From Anaerococcus mediterraneensis (lineage in GTDB: Bacteria > Bacillota > Clostridia > Tissierellales > Peptoniphilaceae), in assembly GCF_900128415.1 (NCBI RefSeq), contig NZ_LT635772.1, positions 434,001 through 498,000 on the forward strand: 64,000 nucleotides of DNA, in the 5' to 3' direction. The position numbers and the translations under genes were made by a program. The notes below the pieces were generated by a model. The model was not told where the DNA came from and did no database searches. It saw only the letters and a list, made by a program, of their open reading frames with translations. Below, one piece after another: positions 1 through 12,988 of the stretch (positions are counted from its first letter, which is position 1; each line of letters begins with the position of its first letter).

Positions 1-723
1 CCTGTCATAAGAAAAATATTTGTTGATATCATCGATTTTGTGGTCAATTTTAGAAACTTTTTTGCTATTCTCGTATTTTTTACTAGCCTTTTTGATCTCT
101 TCTATTAAAACATCTCCCTCATAGTCTAAGGATAAATCAATTACCTCATCCATCTAAGTAATATAAGACCCAGATCCTATAAAAATATCTGCGAACCCAT
201 ATTTTATAAGGTCAGATGCCCCCATACTTTGGCCCAAAAGACCTATATACTGGCCTAGGGCTTGGGGTAGGGTTGATATATACTGACAAGAGCCAACATC
301 AGGTACAAAACCGATCTTAGTTTCAGGCATGGCCCAGTTGACAGTTTCATCAACTATGATTAGGTCAGAATTTATTGTAAGACCTACTCCACCGCCCATG
401 ATAATACCATACCAGTGGCTTATAACTGGCTTTTTATAAGCCTCTACGTATTCACAAAGGTCTGACTCTGTGGCAAAAAAGTTATCTTCTGGATCATACT
501 TATTAGCTATAATCTCCTCATAAACAGCCTTGACATCCCCACCAGCACAAAGTCCGCTTTTCGTCTCAGAATCAAAAAGAACAAGTCTAACCTGATCATC
601 ATTCTCCCAAGATTTTAGGGTTGATTCTATATCATTTATCATCTCAAGATTTAGGGCATTTAATTTCTCAGGTCTATCAAGATAAATTATTCCAACTTTA
701 TTTTTTATTTGTGTTCTAATCAT
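1..723 (-). pseudogene. 3-hydroxyisobutyryl-CoA hydrolase-like (enoyl-CoA hydratase superfamily), interrupted by in-frame TAG, cut by window edge
   Basis: The N-terminal part has the crotonase fold: a LDRPEKLNALN segment, the oxyanion-hole motif CAGGDVK and a GGGVGL stretch typical of HIBYL-CoA hydrolases, which release 3-hydroxyisobutyrate from its CoA ester in valine breakdown. Reading starts at an ATG at 723, six bases after AGGAG; a TTG just upstream is less likely. At 156-154 a TAG follows GSGSYIT. The same frame then stays open for 51 codons to the window edge and reads like the family's C-terminal helical region (IDLSLDYEGD, then KIDHKIDDINKYFS). The gene therefore looks whole apart from one nonsense codon. 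It could be a true pseudogene, a recent mutation or a sequencing error. It lies downstream of the rRNA operon terminator on the same strand. Confidence 0.72.
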
Positions 724-970
724 CAAATTCTCCTATTTTTATACTAATAAAACTATATGATAAGTCATAATTAAAACAAGTAAGAAAAATTTTAACTAAA
801 AACTATACTTTTAGATAAGTAAAAACCAAATTTATTTCAATTAAAATTATAGGAACTGACCAGCAAGAAAAAATTTTATAGAATTTCTCCTAAAAAACAA
901 GCTTTATCTATATAAATAATTTAAACTCATATATAATATATTATAGTCCAAATCGGTAATTTTAGGCAAC

Positions 971-996
971 AAAAAAGACTGGATTTCTCCAGTCTA
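971..996 (-). terminator. Rho-independent terminator of the rRNA operon
   Basis: On the minus strand AGACTGG and CCAGTCT form a 7-bp stem with a 6-nt loop, followed directly by a T run. It lies just past the 3' end of 5S rRNA. Confidence 0.9.
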
Positions 997-1000
997 CTTT

Positions 1001-1117
1001 GTTTAGCAGCTTCCTAGTCTCCCGGGAGGTTGCCCTCCGAGTACCATCGGCGTTGTTAGGCTTAACTTCTGTGTTCGGTATGGGAACAGGTGTATCCCTA
1101 GCGCTATCGCCACTATA
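1001..1117 (-). rRNA. rrf: 5S ribosomal RNA
   Basis: The minus strand reads GTGGCGATAGCGCTAGGG, then the conserved CCGAACACAGAAG and GATGGTACT segments, and closes with a helix-I-like end near GTTTAGC. About 117 nt, normal for 5S. It is the last gene of the rRNA operon, about 210 nt after the 23S 3' end. The exact ends are estimates. Confidence 0.95.
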
Positions 1118-1119
1118 TT

Positions 1120-1221
1120 CATGATCCTAACCCAATTTGCTTTGCAAATTGATGGTAGGTCAGATGTCGCACCGTTTCAAATCTATGATTTGTCAGAGTG
1201 CCGACTCATGACCTAACCCAA
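1120..1221. repeat. Imperfect palindrome flanked by a direct repeat in the 23S-5S spacer
   Basis: The segments at 1156-1183 and 1187-1215 are imperfect inverted copies sharing TAGGTCA, GTCG, CAC and CAAATC, so the RNA can fold into a long hairpin with bulges. A near-identical direct repeat (TCATGACCTAACCCAA with one extra base in one copy) lies at about 1120-1135 and 1207-1221. A second perfect hairpin, CAATTTGC/GCAAATTG, lies at 1133-1151. This may be a small inserted hairpin element or a duplicated processing structure. Confidence 0.6.
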
Positions 1222-1326
1222 AAACTTGTTAGGTTCTTTTCCAACTTCTCGCTTCGCTCGACCATTTCATGGAGAGTTCTCCACGAGCCGGACGGGCTTG
1301 CTCTAAATAGCAATCAATATTTCCAG

Positions 1327-4384
<3,058 letters not shown>

Positions 4385-4518
4385 TGGAAATATTGTTTGC
4401 TATTTAGTTGTGTTGGTTCAGGTAACCAAGATTATATATAATATAGAAACCAAGGTTAATCTTTTATATTTCTAATGAGAAAACTCTCATGTGAGAAGAG
4501 AGCGTACCCTCTTCTCAT

Positions 4519-6052
<1,534 letters not shown>

Positions 6053-6307
6053 ATTTGTATGAGAGTCTTTGATCAAGACTTCATTTCATTTACATCTGTT
6101 TCCAAATGCGTGATTTAAAATTCTTTGTTCAAGAATCATTACATAAAGAAATTTAACTAGGTTATAGTTGTTATTCTTTAAAGTAATTTTTATCTCTATC
6201 TTATGATAGATTAAAAATTAACTTTGGTTATATTCTATATTATATTTTATTGTTAACACCTAAGTGTTAATCTCGGTTCAATGTCGCTTTTATCTTGCGA
6301 CTTTTAT

Positions 6308-6336
6308 ATAATACCACATGTATTTATCTTTGTCAA
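6308..6336 (-). promoter_or_regulatory. rRNA promoter P1 (proximal)
   Basis: Minus strand TTGACA (6336-6331), 17-bp spacer, TATTAT (6313-6308). The leader downstream holds GTCGC/GCGAC and TTAACAC/GTGTTAA hairpins before 16S. Confidence 0.82.
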
Positions 6337-6403
6337 ATATTTTTTGTCAAATTTCTTTGATTTTTTTATTTTTTCTGATAAATGCTTCAGCGGCATTAAA
6401 ATT

Positions 6404-6432
6404 ATAATACTACAAAAAGTTTTGTTTGTCAA
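6404..6432 (-). promoter_or_regulatory. rRNA promoter P2
   Basis: Minus strand TTGACA (6432-6427), 17-bp spacer, TATTAT (6409-6404). Same boxes as P1, about 96 bp upstream of it. Confidence 0.8.
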
Positions 6433-6496
6433 ATATTTTTATCAAATATTTTTTTATGGCATCTGCCTCATGGCAGGTCTTTTTGCGTGCTTGTAT

Positions 6497-6524
6497 ATAA
6501 TACCAGCTATAGTATTATTGTCAA
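6497..6524 (-). promoter_or_regulatory. rRNA promoter P3 (distal)
   Basis: Minus strand TTGACA (6524-6519), 16-bp spacer, TATTAT (6502-6497). It is the farthest upstream of three tandem promoters, each with the same -35 and -10 hexamers. The rest of 6070-6600 is AT-rich leader with no supported gene. Confidence 0.75.
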
Positions 6525-6600
6525 ATATATTTTGAAAATTATTTCCTTCCATATATATGACTTATTATGTCCTATAAATTTGATTTATTTTCTTATTTTT

Positions 6601-6626
6601 TGTAACAATTTCTCTTCTTCTTCGTA
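6601..6626 (+). promoter_or_regulatory. Candidate ECF-type promoter of the sigma/anti-sigma operon
   Basis: TGTAAC (6601-6606), exactly 16 bases, then CGTA (6623-6626). This is close to the sigma-W type pattern TGAAAC-N16-CGTA. Its position in front of an ECF sigma gene suggests autoregulation. Confidence 0.55.
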
Positions 6627-6685
6627 TATATAGTAGAAACGATGATAAAGGAGGTAAAATTATTCGTATATATGAGGAGAAGTAG

Positions 6686-7177
6686 ATGGATTTTTCTAAA
6701 ATTTATGAAGACTACAATAAGGATGTATATAGATTTGTCCTAAGCCTGTGTCATAACCCTGACCTGGCTATTGACATTTGCCATGAGACTTTTGCCAAGG
6801 CTATGGACAAGCTTGATACCTACGATGGATCTTACGATATTAGGTCATGGCTTTTTGCTATAGGCAAAAATACTCTCTATGATTTTTATAGGAAGAATAA
6901 AAAATTAACCATTACCGATGACTTGGAGGCTAATCCTGATCCTAGTATCTCTTTTGTAGAAGACTTGACTGATAAGGACTTGGCTCTCAATGTCCACAAG
7001 TTTTTGCACTCTATGAATGAGCCCTATAAAGAGGTTTTCAATCACAGGGTTTTTGGTGAACTAGACTTTAAAAGCATAAGTGAAATTTTTGGCAAAAGCG
7101 ACTCCCAGGCCAGAGTTACTTTTTATAGGGCGAAAAATATGATTAAAGATTATTTGGAGGAAAATCATGAAATATGA
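6686..7177 (+). CDS. ECF-family RNA polymerase sigma factor (sigma-70 family)
   Basis: A 163-residue protein with sigma region 2 at about residues 8-75 (YKDVYRFVLSLC, DICHETFAKA, RSWLFAIGKN) and sigma region 4 at about 105-155 (a helix-turn-helix around FKSISEIFGKSDSQARVTFYRAK). The size and the two-domain layout without regions 1 and 3 are those of ECF sigma factors. The ATG at 6686 follows GAGGAGAAG. It overlaps the start of the anti-sigma gene by 11 bases, so the pair is co-translated. The upstream TGTAAC-N16-CGTA sequence suggests that it activates its own operon. The inducing signal cannot be read from the sequence. Confidence 0.92.
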   Translation: MDFSKIYEDYNKDVYRFVLSLCHNPDLAIDICHETFAKAMDKLDTYDGSYDIRSWLFAIGKNTLYDFYRKNKKLTITDDLEANPDPSISFVEDLTDKDLALNVHKFLHSMNEPYKEVFNHRVFGELDFKSISEIFGKSDSQARVTFYRAKNMIKDYLEENHEI

Positions 7178-7733
7178 ATGTGATATTGCAAAAGATTTGA
7201 TGCCCCTTTATATAGATGATGTTTTAAGTGAAAATTCTAAAGTTTTTGTAAAAAACCACATAGATTCTTGCGACTCTTGCAGAATATACTATGAAAAACT
7301 ATCTAGCCAGATACAAATCCCTACAAGCAAAGAGGCAAGAAAAGTTGATATAAAACCATTGGAGTTTTTAAAGGCCAATCTTTCTAAGAAAATTATAAAA
7401 AGAGTCTTGGCTCTTGTCCTTGTGGTTGGATTTTTTATAGGAGGCTTGGCTTTTGCCAATCTATATAAGATGCCAGTTGACCCATCCGAGGTGGATTTTT
7501 ATGAAAAAGATAAGTTTTTATACATGAAATACGATGGCCAGGGCGATCTCCTATACAGCGCAGGAGAATCTTGGGATAATAGAAATGTTTGGACTATATA
7601 TTTTTGGCAAACCCCTTGGGAAAAATATATCAGCCCCCTATATGATAAGGAAAAATACAATACTGATTTCATGCCCCTATACAAGGTCAAAAAAGTTTAT
7701 GATAATGATGGAAATGTTTTGTGGGAAAAATAG
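7167..7733 (+). CDS. Zinc-finger (zf-HC2 type) membrane anti-sigma factor
   Basis: 188 residues. The cytoplasmic N-terminus carries the anti-sigma zinc motif: an early Cys (YECDIAKDLMPLYIDD) and H-x3-C-x2-C (HIDSCDSC, about residues 31-38). One transmembrane segment follows at about 76-96 (RVLALVLVVGFFIGGLAFAN), then an external domain of about 90 residues rich in aromatic residues, which probably senses the signal. Genes of this family bind and hold the partner ECF factor. The overlap with the sigma gene supports the pairing. The external domain matches nothing I recognise. Confidence 0.88.
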   Translation: MKYECDIAKDLMPLYIDDVLSENSKVFVKNHIDSCDSCRIYYEKLSSQIQIPTSKEARKVDIKPLEFLKANLSKKIIKRVLALVLVVGFFIGGLAFANLYKMPVDPSEVDFYEKDKFLYMKYDGQGDLLYSAGESWDNRNVWTIYFWQTPWEKYISPLYDKEKYNTDFMPLYKVKKVYDNDGNVLWEK

Positions 7734-7742
7734 GCAAGTAAA

Positions 7743-7768
7743 AATAGGCTCTTACGGGCCTATTTTTT
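7743..7768. terminator. Terminator between the anti-sigma gene and ugpC (probably bidirectional)
   Basis: AATAGGC (7743-7749) pairs with GCCTATT (7758-7764) and is followed by T's. A's on the other side allow use on the minus strand too, where the ugpC stop codon lies in the tail. Confidence 0.85.
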
Positions 7769-8966
7769 ATAAAGAAGAATATATCAAATTTTCTAGACTT
7801 TTACTTTTTTCTGTGTCAGCACCATAAACCATATCACTTATGGGCATGTTTTTTATGTCTATTTTTTTAGATGGATAGGATATACAATCTTCACTATTAA
7901 TATCAAAAAGATATGAGTTTTCGAGGTTGATTCCTATAGGCATTGGTTTTTTTGCTACTACAGGATCAGATGCCCTAAATCTCATAACTATAGCATCTTT
8001 GTAGCTAGAAACTATATAGCCATAGCTATCTGAACCCATGTATTCTACGTTATCAAAGACAACTTTTAGTTTTGAATCTGCCTGGTAGGAGAATTCTTCG
8101 CTTCTTATACCAAATAAGATTTTTTTATTTTCCCTCTGGTATCCTACTATATCTTTTGTTTTGCTAGCTGGTAATAGCAATTTTTCTCCAAATAAATCTA
8201 TATAAAAGCTTGATCCGTCTCTATAAAGATTTGTCTCGATGAGGTTCATCTTTGGTGATCCTATAAATTGCCCTATGAATTTATTTTTAGGCCTAAAATA
8301 TAGGTTCAGTGGAGTATCAAATTGTACAAGCTTTCCTTCATTTATAACTGCTATCCTATCTCCCATGGTCATAGCTTCTATCTGGTCGTGGGTTACGTAG
8401 ATGAAGGTTGTATCGAGCTTTTCATGGAGCCTAACAATCTCTGTTCGCATCTCTACCCTTAGTTTTGCATCCAGGTTTGATAGGGGTTCATCAAGGAGAA
8501 ATACTTTTGGATTTCTCACCATAGCCCTACCCAGAGCCACTCTTTGTCTTTGACCACCAGAAAGTTGGGCTGGCTTTCTATCCAATAAATCTTCGAGCTT
8601 GAGAGTTTTTGCTATCTCTTCTACTTTAGTCTTTATCTGATCTTTTTTTAGTTTTTTCATCTTTAGGGCAAAACCCATGTTTTCTCTGATGGTCATATGA
8701 GGATATAGGGCATAGGATTGGAAAACCATCGCTATATCCCTATCCTTGGATGAAACATCATTTACTATTTTATCATCAATGAGAAGTTTGCCTTGGGATA
8801 TATCTTCTAGTCCTGCTATCATCCTAAGTGTCGTAGATTTTCCACAACCAGAAGGTCCTACCAGGACTACAAACTCCTTATCCTTTATATCTAGGTTCAT
8901 ATCTTTGACGGCCTTGTAGCCATTATCATAGATTTTTGAAACATTTTCTAATTTTACTCTTGCCAT
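7767..8966 (-). CDS. ugpC: ABC transporter ATP-binding protein, UgpC/MsmX type
   Basis: 399 residues, the usual length for the CUT1-family ATPase with a C-terminal OB-fold (TOBE) regulatory domain. Walker A GPSGCGKST is at 37-45, the Q-loop at FQSYALYP, the signature LSGGQRQR at about 134-141, Walker B FLLDEP at 155-160, and the H-loop in YVTHDQIEAMT. GSPKMNL marks the join to the regulatory domain. It is the last gene of a five-gene minus-strand run with a solute-binding protein, two permeases and a phosphodiesterase, so it most likely powers glycerol-3-phosphate uptake. Such ATPases are often shared among sugar transporters. Confidence 0.9.
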   Translation of the reverse strand: MARVKLENVSKIYDNGYKAVKDMNLDIKDKEFVVLVGPSGCGKSTTLRMIAGLEDISQGKLLIDDKIVNDVSSKDRDIAMVFQSYALYPHMTIRENMGFALKMKKLKKDQIKTKVEEIAKTLKLEDLLDRKPAQLSGGQRQRVALGRAMVRNPKVFLLDEPLSNLDAKLRVEMRTEIVRLHEKLDTTFIYVTHDQIEAMTMGDRIAVINEGKLVQFDTPLNLYFRPKNKFIGQFIGSPKMNLIETNLYRDGSSFYIDLFGEKLLLPASKTKDIVGYQRENKKILFGIRSEEFSYQADSKLKVVFDNVEYMGSDSYGYIVSSYKDAIVMRFRASDPVVAKKPMPIGINLENSYLFDINSEDCISYPSKKIDIKNMPISDMVYGADTEKSKSLENLIYSSL

Positions 8967-8967
8967 T

Positions 8968-9852
8968 TTATCCTTTTACCGCTCCTGTTGTTAAACCTTT
9001 TACCATATTCTTTTGGGCAAACATAAATATTATCAGTGATGGTATCATACATACCACAACTCCAGCTATCATCAGTAGCATAGACTGGGCATCAGCTGAA
9101 TTTAGCATGGAAATACCGATTTGTACCGTCCTATAACTATCAGATCCTGTTATAAGTAGGGGCCACATATACATATTCCAAGCTCCTAAAAAAGATTGGA
9201 CTGAAAGTGCTCCTATAGTTGGTTTTGATAGGGGGATTAGGATCCTAAATATAAAACCTAAATCGCTTGTACCGTCCATCTTGCTTGCCTCATAGATTTC
9301 CATAGGGAATGATTTAAAGGCTTGTCTAAATAAAAATATGCCCATGGCGCTTGTAAGGTATGGTGCGACTAGGCCAAAAAACGAATCAGTAAAGCCCCAA
9401 CCAGATATCATAAGGAAGTTTGATATTATAGTTGTCTCGCCTGGTATCATAGTTGTAGCCATGATTATGGCAAACAAAAGTCCTTTTTTCTTGAAATGCA
9501 AAAAATGTAGAGCAAAGGCTGCAAAGATCGCTGTCATTGTTTGAAAAACAGTTATAATCACAGATACAATTAGGGAATTGAGTATATAACCTTCTATAGG
9601 GGCTATTTTAAATACATCCCTATAATTATCCAGGGTTGGATTTGCTGTAAAAAATGTTTTATTATACAATTCATGACTTGGTTTTACACTCATGACAAAG
9701 GCATAAATAATTGGAAATAAAACAATAACAAGCAAAACAATATTTAGTCCCAACCTGATGGCTGTAGCCTTGCTTATTTTCTTTTTATTTGTTTTTTCTT
9801 TTTCTTGACCAAAAAATCCTAGGCTCCTACTTGCTTGCATCTTTAGCTCCAT
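8968..9852 (-). CDS. ugpE: Glycerol-3-phosphate ABC transporter permease, UgpE type
   Basis: 294 residues with about six transmembrane segments and the cytoplasmic EAA loop (EIYEASKMDGTSDLGFIFRILIPLSKP), which docks on the ATPase. The N-terminal 25 residues are charged and lie in the cytoplasm. It belongs to the MalG/UgpE half of CUT1 importers. The start overlaps ugpA by 26 bases and the next gene, ugpC, begins 1-2 bases after its stop, so translation is coupled. The substrate follows from the neighbours rather than the permease itself. Confidence 0.87.
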   Translation of the reverse strand: MELKMQASRSLGFFGQEKEKTNKKKISKATAIRLGLNIVLLVIVLFPIIYAFVMSVKPSHELYNKTFFTANPTLDNYRDVFKIAPIEGYILNSLIVSVIITVFQTMTAIFAAFALHFLHFKKKGLLFAIIMATTMIPGETTIISNFLMISGWGFTDSFFGLVAPYLTSAMGIFLFRQAFKSFPMEIYEASKMDGTSDLGFIFRILIPLSKPTIGALSVQSFLGAWNMYMWPLLITGSDSYRTVQIGISMLNSADAQSMLLMIAGVVVCMIPSLIIFMFAQKNMVKGLTTGAVKG

Positions 9853-10684
9853 TTGTCCTAAATACTAAAATTGTTAGGATCATAACTATAAAAAATAAAA
9901 CTACAGATTCTGCAGAGGCATATCCATACCTGTAGTTCATAAAGGCATTTTTATATATATCGTGGACTATAACGTTGGTTGATTCTCCTGGTCCACCTTG
10001 GGTTAATAGTTTTATTTGTCCAAAAGATTGGAAGGCATTTATAATATTTGTCACGACTACAAAAAACATGATCGGTCTTACTGATGGTAGGGTCACATGC
10101 CTAAATTGGTTAAAGCCATTGGCCCCGTCTATAGATGCGGCTTCATATAAGCTATCATCAATGCCCGCAAGTCCTGAAGAAAAATATAGAAAATTAAGAC
10201 CCGAATTTAGCCAAGCTGTGAGAACTCCTACACTCAACAAGGCCCACTTAGGATCTGCCAGCCAGTTTATATTTGTTTTAAGCAAGATGTTTAATATCCC
10301 TACTGATTGGTTGAGCATCACTCTAAATACCAAAGCCATACCTGATGAAGCTATAGCTATAGGCAAAGAATATGCAGCCGAAAAAACTCTAATAGCTGGG
10401 AAGTTCACCCTACACAATAAGGCTGTCGCAAAACCTAGCAAAATCCCTATACTTACTACTATGATTACATAAATAAAAGTCACCCTTATACTATTCCAAA
10501 AAGATGGTGAGGATAAAAGATTTGTATAATTTTCAAGTCCAATAAATAGGGTATTGGCTCCCGTATTATCCGTAGCGTACAGACTACGAATTATAGTCTG
10601 TACGAATGGATAAAATACAAATACCACTAATAGAGCCAATGCTGGTAGCATATAGAGATAGGCTTTATTACTGTATTTTTTCAT
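9827..10684 (-). CDS. ugpA: Glycerol-3-phosphate ABC transporter permease, UgpA type
   Basis: 285 residues, six predicted membrane segments starting with YMLPALALLVVFVFYPFV. The EAA loop (SLYEAASIDGANGFNQFRHVTLP) and the GGPGESTNV segment are typical of MalF/UgpA-type permeases. Its ATG overlaps the stop of ugpB by four bases (10681-10684). It would pair with UgpE to form the channel. Confidence 0.88.
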   Translation of the reverse strand: MKKYSNKAYLYMLPALALLVVFVFYPFVQTIIRSLYATDNTGANTLFIGLENYTNLLSSPSFWNSIRVTFIYVIIVVSIGILLGFATALLCRVNFPAIRVFSAAYSLPIAIASSGMALVFRVMLNQSVGILNILLKTNINWLADPKWALLSVGVLTAWLNSGLNFLYFSSGLAGIDDSLYEAASIDGANGFNQFRHVTLPSVRPIMFFVVVTNIINAFQSFGQIKLLTQGGPGESTNVIVHDIYKNAFMNYRYGYASAESVVLFFIVMILTILVFRTNGAKDASK

Positions 10685-12063
10685 TTTTTGTTTACCTTAT
10701 TGTATGATTCTAAGGCTGCATCTATTTCTTCTGACATTTTTTTGCTAGCTTCTTCTGGGCTTATATTGTCATTTAGCATTTCTTCTATATATTTTTCTAT
10801 GATTTGACGAGATTCTTGGAATACTGTTGCAAGTGCTCCTTGGTCCTCTGGTGTTGAATCATGAAGTTGGTCGATGGCTGTTTCAAATTGTGGAGATTTT
10901 TTGATAAGTTCTTTGAAGGCATCTGTATCAACAACTCCCTTGTTTACTGGGAAATAACCTGTGTTAGCATTCCAATATGTTTGTGAATCTACACTTACCA
11001 AAAATTTGATAAAGTCCCAAGTTCCCTTCATTTTTTCTTCATCGCCAGAATCAAGTGCGTATAAAGAAGCACCACCTATTGATACCCCATTTTTATCGCT
11101 AGCCTTTACTCCTGGGAAATATGCAGTACCTACTTCAAACCTATCGCCGACTTCTGATAGGATTTGTGCAAGTGATGCTGTTGATGCAAAGGTCATAGCG
11201 CTTGTACCAGCCTTAAATTCTGGGTCGCCGCCTTGCTTGCCAACATTTGGTGCTATGCCCATATCCTTTAGGTCTTTCCAAGCTTTAAGTACGTTTGTGA
11301 CGCCACCGTTTTCATCAAAAACAGTCTTAGTTGGATTGGACTTTCTACCATTTTCATTATCAAAGATATCTAGGCCTTGTTTTGACATAAATTGTTCAAC
11401 CCACCAACCATAAACGCTCATAGAGATTGGCATTTCTGTCACACCAGCGTCCATAAGTTTCTTGCCAGTTTCTTTCATTTCTTCTAGGGATTTTGGCACT
11501 TCTACGCCAGCTTTATCAAACATATCCTTGTTATAATATAAAAGTGGTGTTGAAGAGTTAAATGGCATAGAGTTTAATTTGCCGTCTACTGTATAATAGG
11601 CCAACAAGTTTTCTTCTAGCTGGCTTGTATCATAATTTTCTTTATCAACAAAATCTTGGATTGGTTTTATAAGACCAGAGTCAATCATATACCTGGTACC
11701 AAGATCAAATACTTGTACAAGGTCGCAACCCACATCCTTACCTGATGCTGATGACCTAAGTTTTGTAAGGGCATCATCATATTCGCCTTGGAATTGGGCT
11801 TTGACTTGATATTTATCTTGAGAATTGTTATATTCTTCTACAAGATGGTCTATAGCGTCATTAAGGTTGCCACCCATAGAGTGCCAAAAAACTATAGTTG
11901 TCTTGTCTGCTGATCCTTGGCTATCATCTTTTTCTACCTGATCGGTAGATGCTGTTTTGTTTTCATCTGTACTCTTGGCAGGGGCTTCTTTTGATCCTGC
12001 ACATGCTGTTAGGCCCAAAAACATCAAGGCAACTAACAATTTACTTGCTACTTTTTTAAACAT
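10681..12063 (-). CDS. ugpB: Extracellular solute-binding lipoprotein, UgpB type
   Basis: 460 residues. A lipoprotein signal (KLLVALMFLGLTAC, Cys at about 21) is followed by an acidic linker and a family-1 solute-binding domain with the opening TTIVFWHSMGGN and the later YNKDMFDKAGVEVPKS segment. The HSMGG and GG-rich ligand segments resemble glycerol-3-phosphate binders. The glycerophosphodiesterase directly upstream supports glycerol phosphates as substrate. Maltose-type sugars cannot be excluded from sequence alone. Confidence 0.85.
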   Translation of the reverse strand: MFKKVASKLLVALMFLGLTACAGSKEAPAKSTDENKTASTDQVEKDDSQGSADKTTIVFWHSMGGNLNDAIDHLVEEYNNSQDKYQVKAQFQGEYDDALTKLRSSASGKDVGCDLVQVFDLGTRYMIDSGLIKPIQDFVDKENYDTSQLEENLLAYYTVDGKLNSMPFNSSTPLLYYNKDMFDKAGVEVPKSLEEMKETGKKLMDAGVTEMPISMSVYGWWVEQFMSKQGLDIFDNENGRKSNPTKTVFDENGGVTNVLKAWKDLKDMGIAPNVGKQGGDPEFKAGTSAMTFASTASLAQILSEVGDRFEVGTAYFPGVKASDKNGVSIGGASLYALDSGDEEKMKGTWDFIKFLVSVDSQTYWNANTGYFPVNKGVVDTDAFKELIKKSPQFETAIDQLHDSTPEDQGALATVFQESRQIIEKYIEEMLNDNISPEEASKKMSEEIDAALESYNKVNKK

Positions 12064-12148
12064 AGTTCCTCCAATAAAATTTATTACTCATCTAGTATAA
12101 GGTATAATTTTCAAAACTATTTTTGTTCTTTGTAAGCTTTGTGTAAAA

Positions 12149-12877
12149 TCAATCAAGTTTATTTTGTTTTTCTATTAATTGTTTGACCCTATCTGGATAA
12201 TCTGTTATAAGGCTTGTAACGCCATCTATCATATACATGCTATAGTCAAATTCTGATTGGCCAAACCAAATATTTAGGCCAATATTATTTTCCTTAAATT
12301 TTTGAATAATATATTCATCGACAACAAAATTCATTGGATGATAGTACTCACAACCCATGCTCTTTACATAGTCCCATGGTTTTACCATGCGTGATGATTC
12401 TAATATGCCGCACTTTATATCTTTATCTATCGCCTTAACTCTAAGTAGGCTTTCGTGGTTAAAAGATGAGACTATTATTTTATCTAAGAGACCATAGGCC
12501 TTGACCATTTCATACATTTTTTCTTCTATGTTTGGATAATCTATTATCGAATTTTTAATCTCAATATTTGTTATGATGTCCTTATCCCTTATATAGGATA
12601 AATATTCTTCTAGGCTAGGGATTTTTTCGTCATATTGGTCAAAAAGTGCGCTGGCATCAGCCTTTTTTAGCTCACTTAGCCTATAATCTTTTACCAAGCC
12701 CCTAAAATCTGTAGTCCTATCTAAAAGCTCATCGTGAATTATAACAAGCTGGCCATCCTTGGTCAAATGCAGGTCAAATTCTATACCGTCAGCTCCAATT
12801 TCTACTGCCTTTCTAAAAGCAAGCATGGTGTTTTCTGGATAAAGTCCCTTAAATCCTCTGTGGGCAAAATTTAACAT
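12149..12877 (-). CDS. ugpQ: Glycerophosphodiester phosphodiesterase
   Basis: 242 residues, the normal size of the cytosolic enzyme. The family motifs are clear: NFAHRGFKGLYPENTMLAF with the catalytic HR-G-PENT, GIEFDLHLTKDGQLVIIHDE (the E-D-H metal and acid-base residues), NIEIK and SSFNHESL. It hydrolyses glycerophosphodiesters from phospholipid turnover to glycerol-3-phosphate plus an alcohol. There is no signal peptide, so it acts inside the cell. It is the first gene of the ugp run, 85 bases before ugpB; AGGAGA precedes its ATG. The gap to ugpB could carry a second promoter but none is obvious. Confidence 0.92.
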   Translation of the reverse strand: MLNFAHRGFKGLYPENTMLAFRKAVEIGADGIEFDLHLTKDGQLVIIHDELLDRTTDFRGLVKDYRLSELKKADASALFDQYDEKIPSLEEYLSYIRDKDIITNIEIKNSIIDYPNIEEKMYEMVKAYGLLDKIIVSSFNHESLLRVKAIDKDIKCGILESSRMVKPWDYVKSMGCEYYHPMNFVVDEYIIQKFKENNIGLNIWFGQSEFDYSMYMIDGVTSLITDYPDRVKQLIEKQNKLD

Positions 12878-12949
12878 AAAATCTCCTTTTTTATTTTAAT
12901 ATTAATAGCAAATTATTAAGCTAGTATTAAATCCTAGTAAAATATGCAC

Positions 12950-12977
12950 AAAAAAACCTAAGAGTCATACTCTTAGG
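12950..12977 (-). terminator. Terminator downstream of pepF
   Basis: The minus strand CCTAAGAGT-ATG-ACTCTTAGG hairpin (12977-12957) is followed by a run of T's. Confidence 0.9.
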
Positions 12978-12988
12978 CTTGGTTATTT

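Noticed and set aside
6281..6535. 84-codon open frame upstream of the sigma factor
   Set aside because: It runs over the three rRNA promoters, is almost all F, I and L from AT-rich DNA, and has no ribosome site.
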